DNA of 64,000 nucleotides. Source: Aphelenchoides besseyi. Lineage: Eukaryota > Nematoda > Chromadorea > Rhabditida > Aphelenchoididae. The stretch covers positions 10,106,001 to 10,170,000 of the forward strand of contig JAMPIQ010000001.1 in the NCBI GenBank assembly GCA_024699855.1. The letters run 5' to 3'. Made by a program: the position numbers and the translations under genes. Every line of letters begins with the position of its first letter. The first letter of the stretch is position 1. Shown here piece after piece: positions 33,316 through 44,053 of this stretch. The notes under the pieces were generated by a model, which ran no database searches, was not told where the DNA came from, and saw only the letters and a program-made list of their open reading frames with translations.

Positions 33316-36300
33316 TTATGCACTATAATACTGATTAGTCGAGATATAAATTCGTTTTTGATTCAAAACTCTCATGGCAATCGGAAGCTGTTTGAAGCCT
33401 AACAACGAAGAGTCTTGGTTGTTCTCAACGAAAGTGCCCAACAAGCTCGTTTGCTCTTCCCGAGTTTGTCGCTGAGATCGTTGGCGCAGCAAAAAAAGAC
33501 ATACAACCACCAACCAAAGCAAAGCTGCTGCAGCAACACTCAGCCAAAATCCGCTCCAAACCGACGATTGAAAGGAAAACTGAAATCGCAAGTGAAATTC
33601 GAAAACACTTAAAGCTTAATACCTTATTTTCGGAAGTAGAGATGTTAAAGTCCATTGTGATAGTTTGAATGTGCCAGAAAGAGACTCGATGATTGTTTTT
33701 GTTTAACTTATCAACACGAAACGCGTCGTGTTTTTGGTCGAAATTACGTGCAAACTTGAAATTTGCAGACTGCGATAACAAACAACTAAGTAATCACTTT
33801 TATGTTCCAATAATTTAACAGAACAATCTCATTACTAGCAAAATTGTTGTCAGTTTACACCCGATATATACAAGCGACAGTCGCTCTGCAGTGGAATTCA
33901 AACACTGTGGTTTTCGATCCGATCGAATTGTTTTCGTGTTTCGTGTTCTTAGCGCGTTGAAATAGCGCATTGTGCCAATTGTGGCTTTCCACGACATCAA
34001 TGTCGTTGTCTCGTTGTATTCGGCACTTGAGTCACGACCGAACATCAAATCGAAAGCGCATGTCGAATGCAAATCTCCACGAACATGATCTTCTTGACAT
34101 CTGTCTGAATAACTAGATTAGAGCTTCGAAGATGTGCTACAACATACGATAAGCTTCGTATTTGCCAACTATTGGTTTTCCACCATACAGACAACGAGCA
34201 TACGAAAACGGGCGACTTAAAGCCAAATTGAGATCACGTCTTTGCCACGAGCAACCGGTTAGCGCCAACTGATGGGTCGGACCGTTGGTTTGGAGCTGAA
34301 AACGATCGTCGAAGAAACGAAAGGTCGGAACTCACGGATATCAAAACCTTGTCGGGTGAATTAACGACCACAGCGAGTCGATCGAAATGTTGAAGAACGA
34401 AGATTTCGGTTGCAATAAAGTTCGCCCACAGACGAACAGTTGAAACGTTCAGACGTTGAACGGAAAGAACACTGAAATTCGTTACACAAATTGAAATCGA
34501 AAACTGACGGCGAATCATCGGCTCCAGCAAAACTCGTTCCATCGACAAAGTTTGTCGTCAAATTGGGGCCATCGTGCAAGTTTGTTTGATAAGTTCGGGA
34601 CTCCGAGCAAAGCGAATTCGACCGAAATATTACCGTCACCTAAACTTCTTGTTTTAAACAAAACGACTTTGATTTGCGAGCTAAAAGTAGTTGATTTGTG
34701 GTGATCAGTCACTGGCAATTATCTTTTCGATTTGTCATTCAACTGCCATTAATCAGTGGGGGCAATTCGATTCCGAGTACCCGCGCCGTTCCTCCAAAAT
34801 AACCGGGAACAACGTTCGTGGAATGAAGACACACGATCACAAGACCGAAAACGCATTTCTCTTGTCAACATCACTCGTCGACGTCTACGCTTATCAATTT
34901 CGATCGAATTGTACGCGCAGTCTTTTCAACGCTCGGAAATGTGCTCTCGACGTTTATTCAAATGAAACGAGGAATCTGATCGAAACCTTCTTTGTGGTCG
35001 ATCGTCTCCGTTGGTTGTTGCGGGTGTTCGTTTCTTATCGTCGAGACGTTGAACACGCCAACTGACACTTTTCCACCTCTCTGGCTGTCTAATCACTTCG
35101 CTTCTCTCCGGTTGTTGTTGTGATCATTATTGTTGGTGTTCTGCAGTAAAAAGGAGGAGAAGGAAGAAAAGTTTGGTCCGCACACTTCGCGTTCATGTGC
35201 CGCTGCGATCGGAGTGTTAAAAAGCGAACATCTGGACGCTTGTTGTTTATGTTCGTCTGTTTTTTCAGCAAATAATCCCCACGTATTCGCCTTTTCGTAT
35301 TTGCTACATTGATCGAAAGACCGGAATTATCTAATTGGACATTCATTCGACCCAGTGGTCCGATTCAACTTGGATCGATGATGTCTGATTGCATAAATTC
35401 AGGGTTTTCAATTCGACTTAACAGGTAAACCAATTGATCAGCTGACGAGCTTTGAAGCTGCGGACAAGCGATCCGATTATCATTTCAATCTAAGGATTGT
35501 AAATTTTGAGCTGTCCGCTCGGTTTCCGTCGATTAATCGATGTGGTAAAAAAGTCGATCGATTTCTGTGACGGGAAGTCGCAATTTTCGCTGAATCATCG
35601 GTTATGATGAGCACGTGGTTATCGGAATCACGGCAGGATATCAAATCGATGGGCGTGGAAGTGCGCAGTTGATATCTTGAACACGCGAATTTCGATCTTT
35701 GCACTCACGATCGAAAAGATACGTGAGTTAGTGAAGAAATCGCTTTTTGACCAACAATCTACGACGCTTATTAGGGGAGCTAAGTAGGCTGTTGAGTTCG
35801 AAAACCGCCGACTTGCCGTGTCAGTTCGTTTTTGAAAAAAGTTTTCTTAATGTCTCGTGATGATAAGTTAAGAGATTTAAAAGCCCTTTCGTTCGAGTCT
35901 GCCGCTTCAAGGGTCACTTCTTTGGGGACTGATGTGCAATGGCGGGAGGTCGTCTAACCGCCGCTGCCGATTGTCGTTTCGGTTAATCGATTGATTTTGT
36001 TTCCACCGAAAGGTCTCATCAACGTTTTGTTTTCGAATTCATCACGGGGCCAATGGCTGTGACGGTGCAAAAGATCGCATTTGAACGTTTTGTTTGTTTT
36101 TCGAATTAATGGTCGAGGAATTCGGAAGCACCAGACGAAGATCACACATGCGATGGCCGAAAGGTTCCTGGTCTGCAGTTGTGATTATAATAGTCGGGTT
36201 AGTTGAAAGGCAAGGTTTTCAGTTCCGAAAGAAACAACGTTCGTTCTTCTTAATCGGACACTAAAACCGCTTTTCTCAGCGGCACAAAAACGAATGGTTT

Positions 36301-39300
36301 TTGATAAGAAGCGCATTAGCCATCTTTCATTTTGATAAGATACGTGATTGTAGAAAAATCGTTCGACATTTCAGTTCTTTTTACTTTTCATCTTCTCGTT
36401 ACAGATGGCTTTCAATCTTCGTGAACAATTTCTCACCGACAAATTCGTTGCCCATCGCTTTCTGACTTTACCGTCCGGCAACAAAGTTCAATGCGAATAC
36501 GTTTGGATCGACGGTTCAGGAGAGTTTTTGCGTTCGAAAACTCGTACTTTGGACTTTGTGCCTCAGACACCGGATGGTCAGTTATCAGTCACAAGCCCTC
36601 AGAACAATTGGTTTTCTTTCTTTTTCAGATCTCCCGGTCTGGAATTTCGATGGCTCGTCAACTAATCAAGCACATGGAGCCGATTCGGACGTGTTCCTTA
36701 AGCCGGTTGCCATGTACAACGATCCCTTTCGTTTGGGCGATCATAAGTTGGTGATGTGCGAAACCTTGGACAACAAACTCCAACCGCATCACACCAACAA
36801 TCGTCGACATTGTTTGCAAACTATGGAAGCTGCAAAGTCGGAAAAACCGTGGTTTGGAATGGAACAGGAGTATACGCTTTTGGACGTCGATGGACACCCG
36901 TTCGGATGGTACGATCTGATCTATCTTCTATGTCTAACGTCCAATTTGTAGGCCAAAGAACGGTTTTCCCGGTCCTCAAGGTCCATATTATTGCGGTAGG
37001 AATTGGAAGCAATATATTTGCTAATGTCAAAATTTAAGGCGTTGGAGCAACCAAAGTATATGGTCGAGATATTGTCGAATCGCATTATCGCGCTTGTCTT
37101 TATGCCAATATCGACATCAGTGGTACGAATGCAGAGGTTATGCCCGGGCAACACGAATATCGTGAGTGAGATCTACTCCGTTCAACCTCTTCGTTTATTT
37201 TCAGAAGTCGGACCATGCGAAGGAATCAAAATGGGCGATCAATTGTGGATGTCACGTTTCCTTTTGCATCGTATTGCCGAAGAGTTTGGTGTGATTGCTA
37301 CCTTTGATCCCAAACCGATTGCTGGAGATTGGAACGGTGCCGGTTGTCACACGAACTTCTCGACCGAAAAGATGCGAAAGAAAGGCGGATACAAGTTGGA
37401 GACAAAATCGAGACTGTTCAATTCAACAATCATTTCAGCGCTATTCTTGCGGCAATCGAGTGTTTGAGCCACGCGCATCGTGAGCACATCGCTTACTACG
37501 ATCCGTCTGGTGGTCGGGATAACGAACGTCGATTGACTGGAGAACACGAGACCGCGAGTATTTCGAAGTTCAGTTACGGAGTTGCGTCTCGCTGTTCTTC
37601 CGTTCGAATTCCTAGAGAAACCGAATCGAAAGGCTTCGTAAGTTCGAAACAATCGTCATTAATCGTTTGAGCTCTAGGGCTACTTCGAGGATCGTCGACC
37701 GTCTTCGAACTGCGATCCGTACAGCGTGACTGATGCAATTGTTCGCACTTGTTGTTTGGGCGTCAAAAAGTTGTCAAAGACCTACACGCCGCAAGATGCC
37801 GAAAGTTTGCGCAAAATGATTCAGTCAATGGACAACCAAAAGATCGAAGAAGAAGATTCGAAAGATGATTCAAGCTAAAAACCTCCGATTGATTCCAATT
37901 TTGTGTCACTTTTCCAATTTCTCTATAGCCTCAACTTGTGTCCCTAAGTTAAGATTGTAAATACCCGACGAGAAATCCGAAACGATTCTCTTTTAGAAAC
38001 TGTACTCTTCCTGTCCTATTGCGTGTTGAATAAAATCACAAGTTGCAGAGCAAACTACGTAGCAGACAAAATGGTGATATTGATCGGCAGCTAATTCGAA
38101 TTAACACACCATAGAGTTTGTGTGATTAGCGTGCAGGACGGGAAATCTGGTCAATCGTTTCGATTAGACGACACGGCTATTGAGACGCCCCGAAAAGTTA
38201 CCGATCAATTTCACGTTCGTTGAGCAATTAGGTCGATTGGAAGACTCGAAATTACCGTACGGTAGGGCGCCAATCGTTTTCATATCAATCGCAGTTTTTT
38301 GAAATCGATGAGTGAACAGACAAAACGACGCTCAACGGTTTCGTTTCCGGTCATTAAGTCCGAGAAGCGACGGCGAGTAATTTTGCCTTTAGACTTCGAG
38401 TCGTCGCCGCCAACATGATCGTTGAGCGGCGGCTGCAAAAACTACGACCATCAAAATAGACCGCACGAGTTTTTTGGGTATACGATTCAATGGACCGTAT
38501 CCACTTCAATGTTTAGCCGCAAGCCATGGATCCCATACTCGACGGTAGTTGTTTGGGAGAAATAGCAAAACTTTACGGCGCCGCGATGTCTGCGGTTTCG
38601 AACCAAAACCCCCGATCTAAACGCCCAAATTTGTTTCGCTCCGATTGATCGCGTCGTGATGTCAATCGACAACAATCCGCGGATAGAAACTCGTGATCGT
38701 CGTTGAAGATCGAGTTTGTTTTTATGACTTTCGATGATCGGAGTTGTTTTCGTCTGATCGAATTTCAAAACATTTTTCTTCAACTCACTTGTGTTAGAAG
38801 CGTCAAACGATTGTCGTAGCCGGGAACCGAATTCGTGGTCAATTGGATCACGAAAAACTTGTTGTCCACCAACGGCCACGTTCCGACGGCGTCGCAGCTT
38901 TCGATCGTGCTGTCGATTAGACGAACGTGTGAGAATCCAAAGAAGGCGACTGTGCGCTGATCTTTGAGAGGCATAGTTGGGCATCTAAAGTTGAATTGAA
39001 CTTCAGACGTTTCGGCTTCTTACTGTTCTTTGCTTCCAACTTCTGTTGTTGAAATAGAAATTTTTTCGCAATCGAAACGCCGCCAATTTTGATTTGCCGC
39101 TGTTTTGGAGGAGTGAAATTGCAACACCGAACGGCACTCGTTTTGTGTTTGATTCAAACACTCAATATAGGTGTTGAGGATCTGAAACTCGAACTGTAAA
39201 TCAATTTCCTAATCAGCTTCTGGACTCAAATTCGCGCATTCGAAATCGCCGTCAATCACACGGCGCTCGTTTCTCTCGTAAATCAAAAGCAACGGTTAAG

Positions 39301-39749
39301 AGTCTTCGAAGAACCAACTGTTGGGTTGGTCTAAGCAGACAGCTAACTGTAACTCAAAAGCTTTTGCTGTTAAGCGAAAAAAACGGAACGTTGTTCTCTG
39401 CGCATACACGAATTACGGTCGTTTTATTGGAGCAATTAAATTGCCGTGAAACTAAAGAACGGAAACGTGAATTTCATGTTCTCGCCTTAATCGGAAGGCC
39501 GTTTGGAACAAAAACAAAAGGATATGTCCATGAGTAACTGACCTTACAGTATTGCTGAGTTGCTGTTGGACGTAGAACCAAATCGTTCATCACTTGAATG
39601 TAGTTGCCGGTGCACATGCCAACCAAACAATTGTCTTGAGCGTCTAAACAACAGAGTCAACGGTTGTAGGCAGAATCAAACCTACAAATCGAACTGATCA
39701 GTGTAATCACTGGGAAACAGCAAAAATGTAGAAGACCAAAAGTCTTCAT
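33316..39749 (-). CDS. drag-1: repulsive guidance molecule / hemojuvelin / DRAG-1 homologue
   Basis: RGM proteins are cell-surface BMP co-receptors that also bind neogenin. Ten exons join in phase into 530 codons: 39749-39686, 39643-39543, 39193-39024, 38984-38789, 34639-34509, 34471-34336, 34295-34148, 34104-33872, 33769-33623, 33579-33316. The signal peptide is [20 protein letters not shown]. The N-terminal three-helix domain has [23 protein letters not shown] and [18 protein letters not shown]. The vWF-D-like domain has [70 protein letters not shown] and [20 protein letters not shown]. The usual autocleavage motif GDPH reads GFSH. The C-terminus has a membrane helix ([20 protein letters not shown]) and a 60-residue tail instead of a typical GPI end. 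Intron 4 (4.1 kb) contains glutamine synthetase on the other strand. Confidence 0.9.
34640..36404. other. left part of RGM intron 4, no separate gene supported
   Basis: Intronic for the - strand RGM gene and 5' flank for glutamine synthetase on the + strand. ORFs at 34691-35065 (+) and 35480-35704 (-) have no recognisable domain and do not fit the RGM frame. Two GATA-type sites lie within 105 bases of the glutamine synthetase start. Confidence 0.45.
36301..36340 (+). promoter_or_regulatory. pair of GATA-type sites before glutamine synthetase
   Basis: TTGATAAGAA at 36301 and TTGATAAGA at 36332, about 30 bases apart and 65-105 bases before the ATG. An acceptor-like CTCGTTACAG ends right at the ATG at 36405. 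Gut expression is possible; inferred from motif only. Confidence 0.33.
36405..37878 (+). CDS. gln: glutamine synthetase, eukaryotic type (GSII)
   Basis: Cytosolic ATP-dependent ligase making glutamine from glutamate and ammonia. Seven exons join in phase to 402 residues: 36405-36576, 36629-36908, 36952-36995, 37039-37161, 37205-37394, 37439-37637, 37678-37878. Start [20 protein letters not shown]. Family signatures: [71 protein letters not shown] (animals usually have MPGQWEFQ), [39 protein letters not shown] and [22 protein letters not shown]-terminal extension ([20 protein letters not shown] and acidic end) goes beyond the short animal form. It lies entirely within RGM intron 4, antisense to it. 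Confidence 0.97.
37879..38788. other. right part of RGM intron 4
   Basis: Follows the glutamine synthetase stop; AATAAA at about 38029 probably ends that transcript. The rest has only chance frames, including a 165-codon frame at 38487-38984 (-) that reads through the true RGM exon 38789-38984 in the wrong frame. Confidence 0.45.
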
Positions 39750-41400
39750 CGTCTAAACTGCCAATTCCACATCTGAAATACGAGATTCATACGTCGGTCA
39801 TCTCAAATGTGCAATGAACAGCACGTTGTGGCTCTGCAATTCGATTCAAATCGAGAACAGGGATTTGCGTCCATCCGTCAATTGACTTCGACTCCGCCCA
39901 AATTTTCTTCAAACGTTCACGCGTTTTTTGCGCAACGAATTTGGGCGTGTTGTTTGCGGCGTTCAATTAGCAACAAAGCAATAAAACGCCCGACACCTCG
40001 GAACTCAAATCGGCAACATCGGGAGCCCGTGGCCGCACGCATCCGAATACGTCGAGTAATAAAAAAGTTGCTGGAAAAGAATTCTAATCATTTTGGTTGC
40101 TTATCTTTCTCGTTTCATATTCAGAACCACTCACTCCTCATTAATCAACTGCTTTTCTCTATATACTTAATTCAAATAAACTTCACTTGTGCTTCTCGAC
40201 AGCAATCGAGAAGATTTTATTGCGTCTAATGAAGCCGGTCGCGCATCAAGACAACCCATTTACTTGTTTAACTGTTGTTTTAACAGATTGAATTGATTGT
40301 TGATCTTAACATAAGGGGGTTAAGTGAACAGAGTAAGATGAAAAGAGTTTAGCGGTACGATGTGTACGTTTGCTTTGACATCGTAATCATGTCCCGTTTG
40401 CGGGTCAAACCATCTGAATCAAAATGGAAATTGCGGAACTAATAGCAGAAGAAACTACTCATCAATGCAACGAAGGTCTAGAAATTGATAGCTCCATGAG
40501 AGGCTTCATGATGCAAATGATTAGACTTTTGTCCAGTTATGTTTGTGCACAAGTGTCGAGAAGAAAAGCAAAATTGCGAAGCGTTTGTGTCGATAACTAT
40601 CAAATTCTTCAAAATGAATTTGACATGCTTTACTTGCAACAAAACACAATTTGTGTTTCTTAGTTTCAGTCTGTACTTCTTGATTGCCATTACGTGTTTG
40701 AACTTCCGAGTCAGATTTTGCAAACCGTCAAAATAATGACCAGCATGGATGTCACCAGTTTTTTGATGTTCATAGGCAGATCGGCGTAAATACTTGGCGT
40801 TTATTATAATTCTTACGGCAAAGACACAAAAAATTAATCGAATGTTCGTTGATTGTCGTTCTGGTCGGATATGTAAACTGAAATTGCAATCTTACCTCCC
40901 GTGTTTTCAGCGTCGTCAGAGAAGTTCCCCATCGTCTCCAGAAGGTCGCAATTGTCGAAACAAAAGAGATTGGGATGGTGAGGTCAAACAAGAACCCTCG
41001 GATTCCAAATAATCATTTCGTTCTCTGTTATTATTGCTATTTAACGTTAAAAAGAATACACTCGTTTTTTGAATTACAAACGAAGCGGCAGCTGGGAAGC
41101 CGAGAGTGGGTAAGCGTCAGCAAACCTACGAACAATTTGGTGGGTCTTTCTTTCCAATGCGTGAGGTCCACGCTTCGGCGCATGGCCAAGATAGTCTTTG
41201 TTTATGCTAAGGAAGTAAAATGGTAACTTGTGCTTGTTTAGTTCGCAGGTTTCAAGTATCGAGTTGTGATTATTTTGATTCGCATCTTTTCAGAGTCCTT
41301 TTCATTTAAAAAAATTCGAGTCAGTAAGCTTGCTAATTGACTAATCGATCTTCGAATACACAATCTGTTTATTTAGACAAAAGAGGAACTTGAGAAAAAC
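39750..41400. other. stretch without a convincing gene
   Basis: Promoter side of the RGM gene, then AT-rich DNA. A small + strand ORF at 40424-40663 (starting MEIAELIAEETTHQCNEGLE) and a frame at 39807-40229 have no domain and no consistent splice partners. They may be chance or relics. Confidence 0.4.
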
Positions 41401-41430
41401 AAAACAAAAAACGAATTCCGGATTGGCTGT

Positions 41431-41800
41431 TCATTTGGCTGATTTTAGTTGAAGGATTTTTTTACTGAACTCCATGTCATCCTTGCTATTCAATTTGATC
41501 CATGCCATACCATTATTACCGAAGGAAGGGCCCCAACTTCTTTTAGTTAAATAATGGTACTCCTTGTTGTCCGTGAAATCAGATGACGAGATTACACGAT
41601 AGCCCACTAAGAAAACTGCGTGACGTCGGTTGGTGTCCACCTTCTTCCAATCTTCGTCCGAGAATTCTCCGCGACTTTTTTCGCAAAGAGTTCGGCATCT
41701 TCTTCTGCGGCCATTTGATTTCCTTCGTTTGAATCTTAGTAATCAGTCGATCCACACTCTTGTGTGTTGTATACGCAAAAGTGACGGCGTACTCGCGGTA
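41431..41800 (-). pseudogene. papain-family (cathepsin-like) C-terminal fragment
   Basis: The end of a C1 cysteine protease: RHAVFLVGYRVISSSDFTDN keeps the active-site histidine context, and YLTKRSWGPSFGNNGMAWI corresponds to the family's KNSWG..WG..GY motif with the catalytic Asn replaced (KRSWG). The preceding exon (YREYAVTFAYTTHKSVDRLI) follows a proper TTTCAG acceptor but needs a one-base shift near an AAAAAA run (about 41690) to join the histidine segment. Either an error in a homopolymer or decay. Other cathepsin-like pieces lie at 43.0-44.05 kb on the same strand. Confidence 0.55.
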
Positions 41801-41814
41801 CTGAAATAGTTGAA

Positions 41815-42996
41815 ATTAAGCACTGACAATGAATATGGAATTTTGAGTTTTCGCTTTAGTTGCTTTCATTCCTGTCGTTTTTTTGCCATTTTATCATGTC
41901 CAAAGACCTCATGTTTTGGAGTTTTTTCAAGCCACCAACTTTATGTTTTTATGCACGTAACTGATCGTCTCGTCATTTCGTTTTACGCGGGAGCTGTACG
42001 ATACGGACTTGGATTCTACACAGAACCCAAGACGCTTTAGTTGTATTTTTATGTTTCTTTTGAAAAACGCGCAAAGAAATGGAACATTTTTGGTTTTGCT
42101 GTCGATCAAAAGTCATTGAAATGGGAGTTTGTTGGAGGGTTGGATATCGAAATAGACAACGTTCGTGTTAATCCTTGTGGACATTATTTTTGGTCACTCG
42201 AGATTACTAAATGGTATTCAAAGCCATTAGTTAGTGGATATCCGAACATTAGCTTACGAAGACTTCAAGACTCCTGGTTAGTTGAAAGGTTTCCACTTTT
42301 TTAACTTGTTCAGATTTTCCGTTTACCGAGTTAACTAATCATGTGCGCTCTGCTCATTTTCAACACACAAGCCACGGCACATATTTGTTTGTTTACGCGC
42401 ATTTCAGTAATGGTCCGACTTTTAAATCCATAGACGAGATTTTTACAATGGATGTCGATTCAGTAGGCCCCACAGGTATTAGAAAGACGTCGTTGGTTTA
42501 GGAAAACCGACAAGTTCACTTTAAACGCATTGACCTGCCCAAATTGCCCACAGAAGATCTTTATCCTGATTATGATGATAGATTTCCTGATACTCGATAC
42601 GCAAAATGACGCATTGAGTTGATTGAACATCCCGATTCAGTTTTATTTTTATCGAGTTGATTACTTTGGTGATCTCTATGTCATAAATTGGCAAGCCACT
42701 GGACCTTTGTCGTGGACAAAATTTTCAATAACTGGATGTAGCTACCGACCCGCAGTAAGTAACTGGCTACTTCAATTATAAGCAAAAACGTTTGGGCGTG
42801 GATAAAGTCTGATAAGCGAGATATTTCCGCTGCTGCTGAGGATGCCGGAGAGTATTGGGTACTTTCAACTAGTTGTATAATGAATAGTAACCGCTTCTTT
42901 TTAAAAGATGGATTTGTTTATGAAGACACTTATCCAGATGGGCTCAAAATTTTATATCGACTAAACTTTCAATTTGAAACCTTAAGTTGCGAGTAA
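41815..42996 (+). CDS. unrecognised gene, possibly damaged
   Basis: A chain of + strand exons. The first clear one runs to about 42276 and reads LYFYVSFEKRAKKWNIFGFA, DQKSLKWEFVGGLDIEIDN, PCGHYFWSLEITKWYSKPLV. The next joins in phase as CHGTYLFVYAHFSNGPTFKS, then VHFKRIDLPKLPTEDLYPDY, FYFYRVDYFGDLYVINWQAT and SDKREISAAAEDAGEYWVLS (with DKRDIS in the DNA), with a stop at 42994-42996. One junction near 42600 needs a GC donor or is broken (the direct frame hits TGA). The 5' end has no clear ATG or signal peptide. Composition and repeated aromatic/charged pattern suggest a beta-rich protein. Family not recognised. It lies between cathepsin-like fragments of the opposite strand. Confidence 0.42.
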
Positions 42997-42999
42997 GGA

Positions 43000-44053
43000 A
43001 ATTAATCAGTCTTAAGATGATTACAAACTTTTAGATGTACGGAAATTTTTCGGACCAAATTGTGTTGGGTGGACGATCGTGATATAATCATGCTTGTTAA
43101 CAACCATGATGGTTCACGCATGCTAATGTTCAGAAAATCGTTTCTACAGAATGACAGAACCTTTTGCATGGGAGTTACTTTTCGTCGGCCAGGTTCCCAA
43201 GCTAAAGCACCTTGCCTATTGGGCAGTTCGTAGTTGTCTACGACCAAAAACTGGGAGTCGATTGGCAAGCGCTCTGAACACGACAATCACTCGGTTGATC
43301 AGAATTTTACGAGTGAAAAGACGAAAGACGGCCAAAGAGAATTCTAATTGGCCGGAGAAAAAATCAAGTTTGCTCGCAAATCCCAAAGACATTGTCTCGC
43401 GGGTTAGTCGTTCACAGATAATTTACTTGTTGAAAAAGTTTCCGCAAAAACTCCGACCCAGTGTGTTTTTTAAAAACGTTTGTAAAAAAAAAACTGCGAC
43501 TCACCAACAAGCAACGGAGCTTCTTTGATATACTGCCAAAGGTCCAAACGATCTCTGATGCAAATATGCAGTCGATCGACTCTGTATTTCACGCGAACTG
43601 TTTTATGGAGCCTTCTTCGGTTTTCGTGCAGTTGTCGAAAACGTTGCGGTTTTGCCAACGGGAGATCTTTATTGATCATATCTCTAAAAATAACCATTAT
43701 TTACACTAATGAAATATGTCTTTTTATGTTTTTTTGTTGTTGTTATCTATATTGTAATCATTTGGACGTAAAAAAAGTAAACTTACTCGAGGATTTTTTC
43801 AACCTGTTTCGTTGAACATTTCCGTGATGCATTTGTAATCCAGCTCCAATTTCATGCCAATTCTTATTGAAGCGAAGTGTTCGACAAGGTACACGCATCC
43901 GGCAATTGCACAATTCGGCCGATCGTCTGAAATTGCACGATTATATGCTTTGTGCTGTCTCAACTTGATTGATGATTCGGTCAACAAAATGCGTTTTTTC
44001 GTCCAATCGTATTGCTCCACACTTTTGTTTTGTTGACTGGTGCAAGCTAACAT
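43000..44053 (-). pseudogene. degenerate cathepsin-like cysteine protease pieces
   Basis: Three separated - strand blocks look like a C1 protease read from 44053. The first has EQYDWTKKRILLTE and, further on, PNCAIAGCVYLVEHFASIRI, matching DWR...VTPVK and the CGSCWAF helix but without the Trp after the cysteine. The second (43690-43520) has VKYRVDRLHICIRDRLDL and YIKEAPLLVG, matching the usual I...GPV.V segment. The third (near 43286-43100) has FLVVDNYELPNRQGALAWE, a poor match to the histidine region. No propeptide or signal peptide is found and the third block does not join cleanly. Probably a decaying paralogue; a very divergent live gene cannot be excluded. Confidence 0.45.

Noticed and set aside
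34361..34639. Three open - strand frames over one RGM exon
   Set aside because: Only the frame with [15 protein letters not shown] and a 37-base intron matches RGM and keeps the full ten-exon phase; the other two were dropped as shadows.
38487..38984. 165-codon ORF on the - strand
   Set aside because: It reads the RGM exon 38789-38984 in the wrong frame and runs on through intron sequence; the other frame carries the conserved RGM residues.
39807..40229. 140-codon + strand ORF
   Set aside because: No domain, no start context and no partner exons; it overlaps the RGM promoter side. Probably chance.
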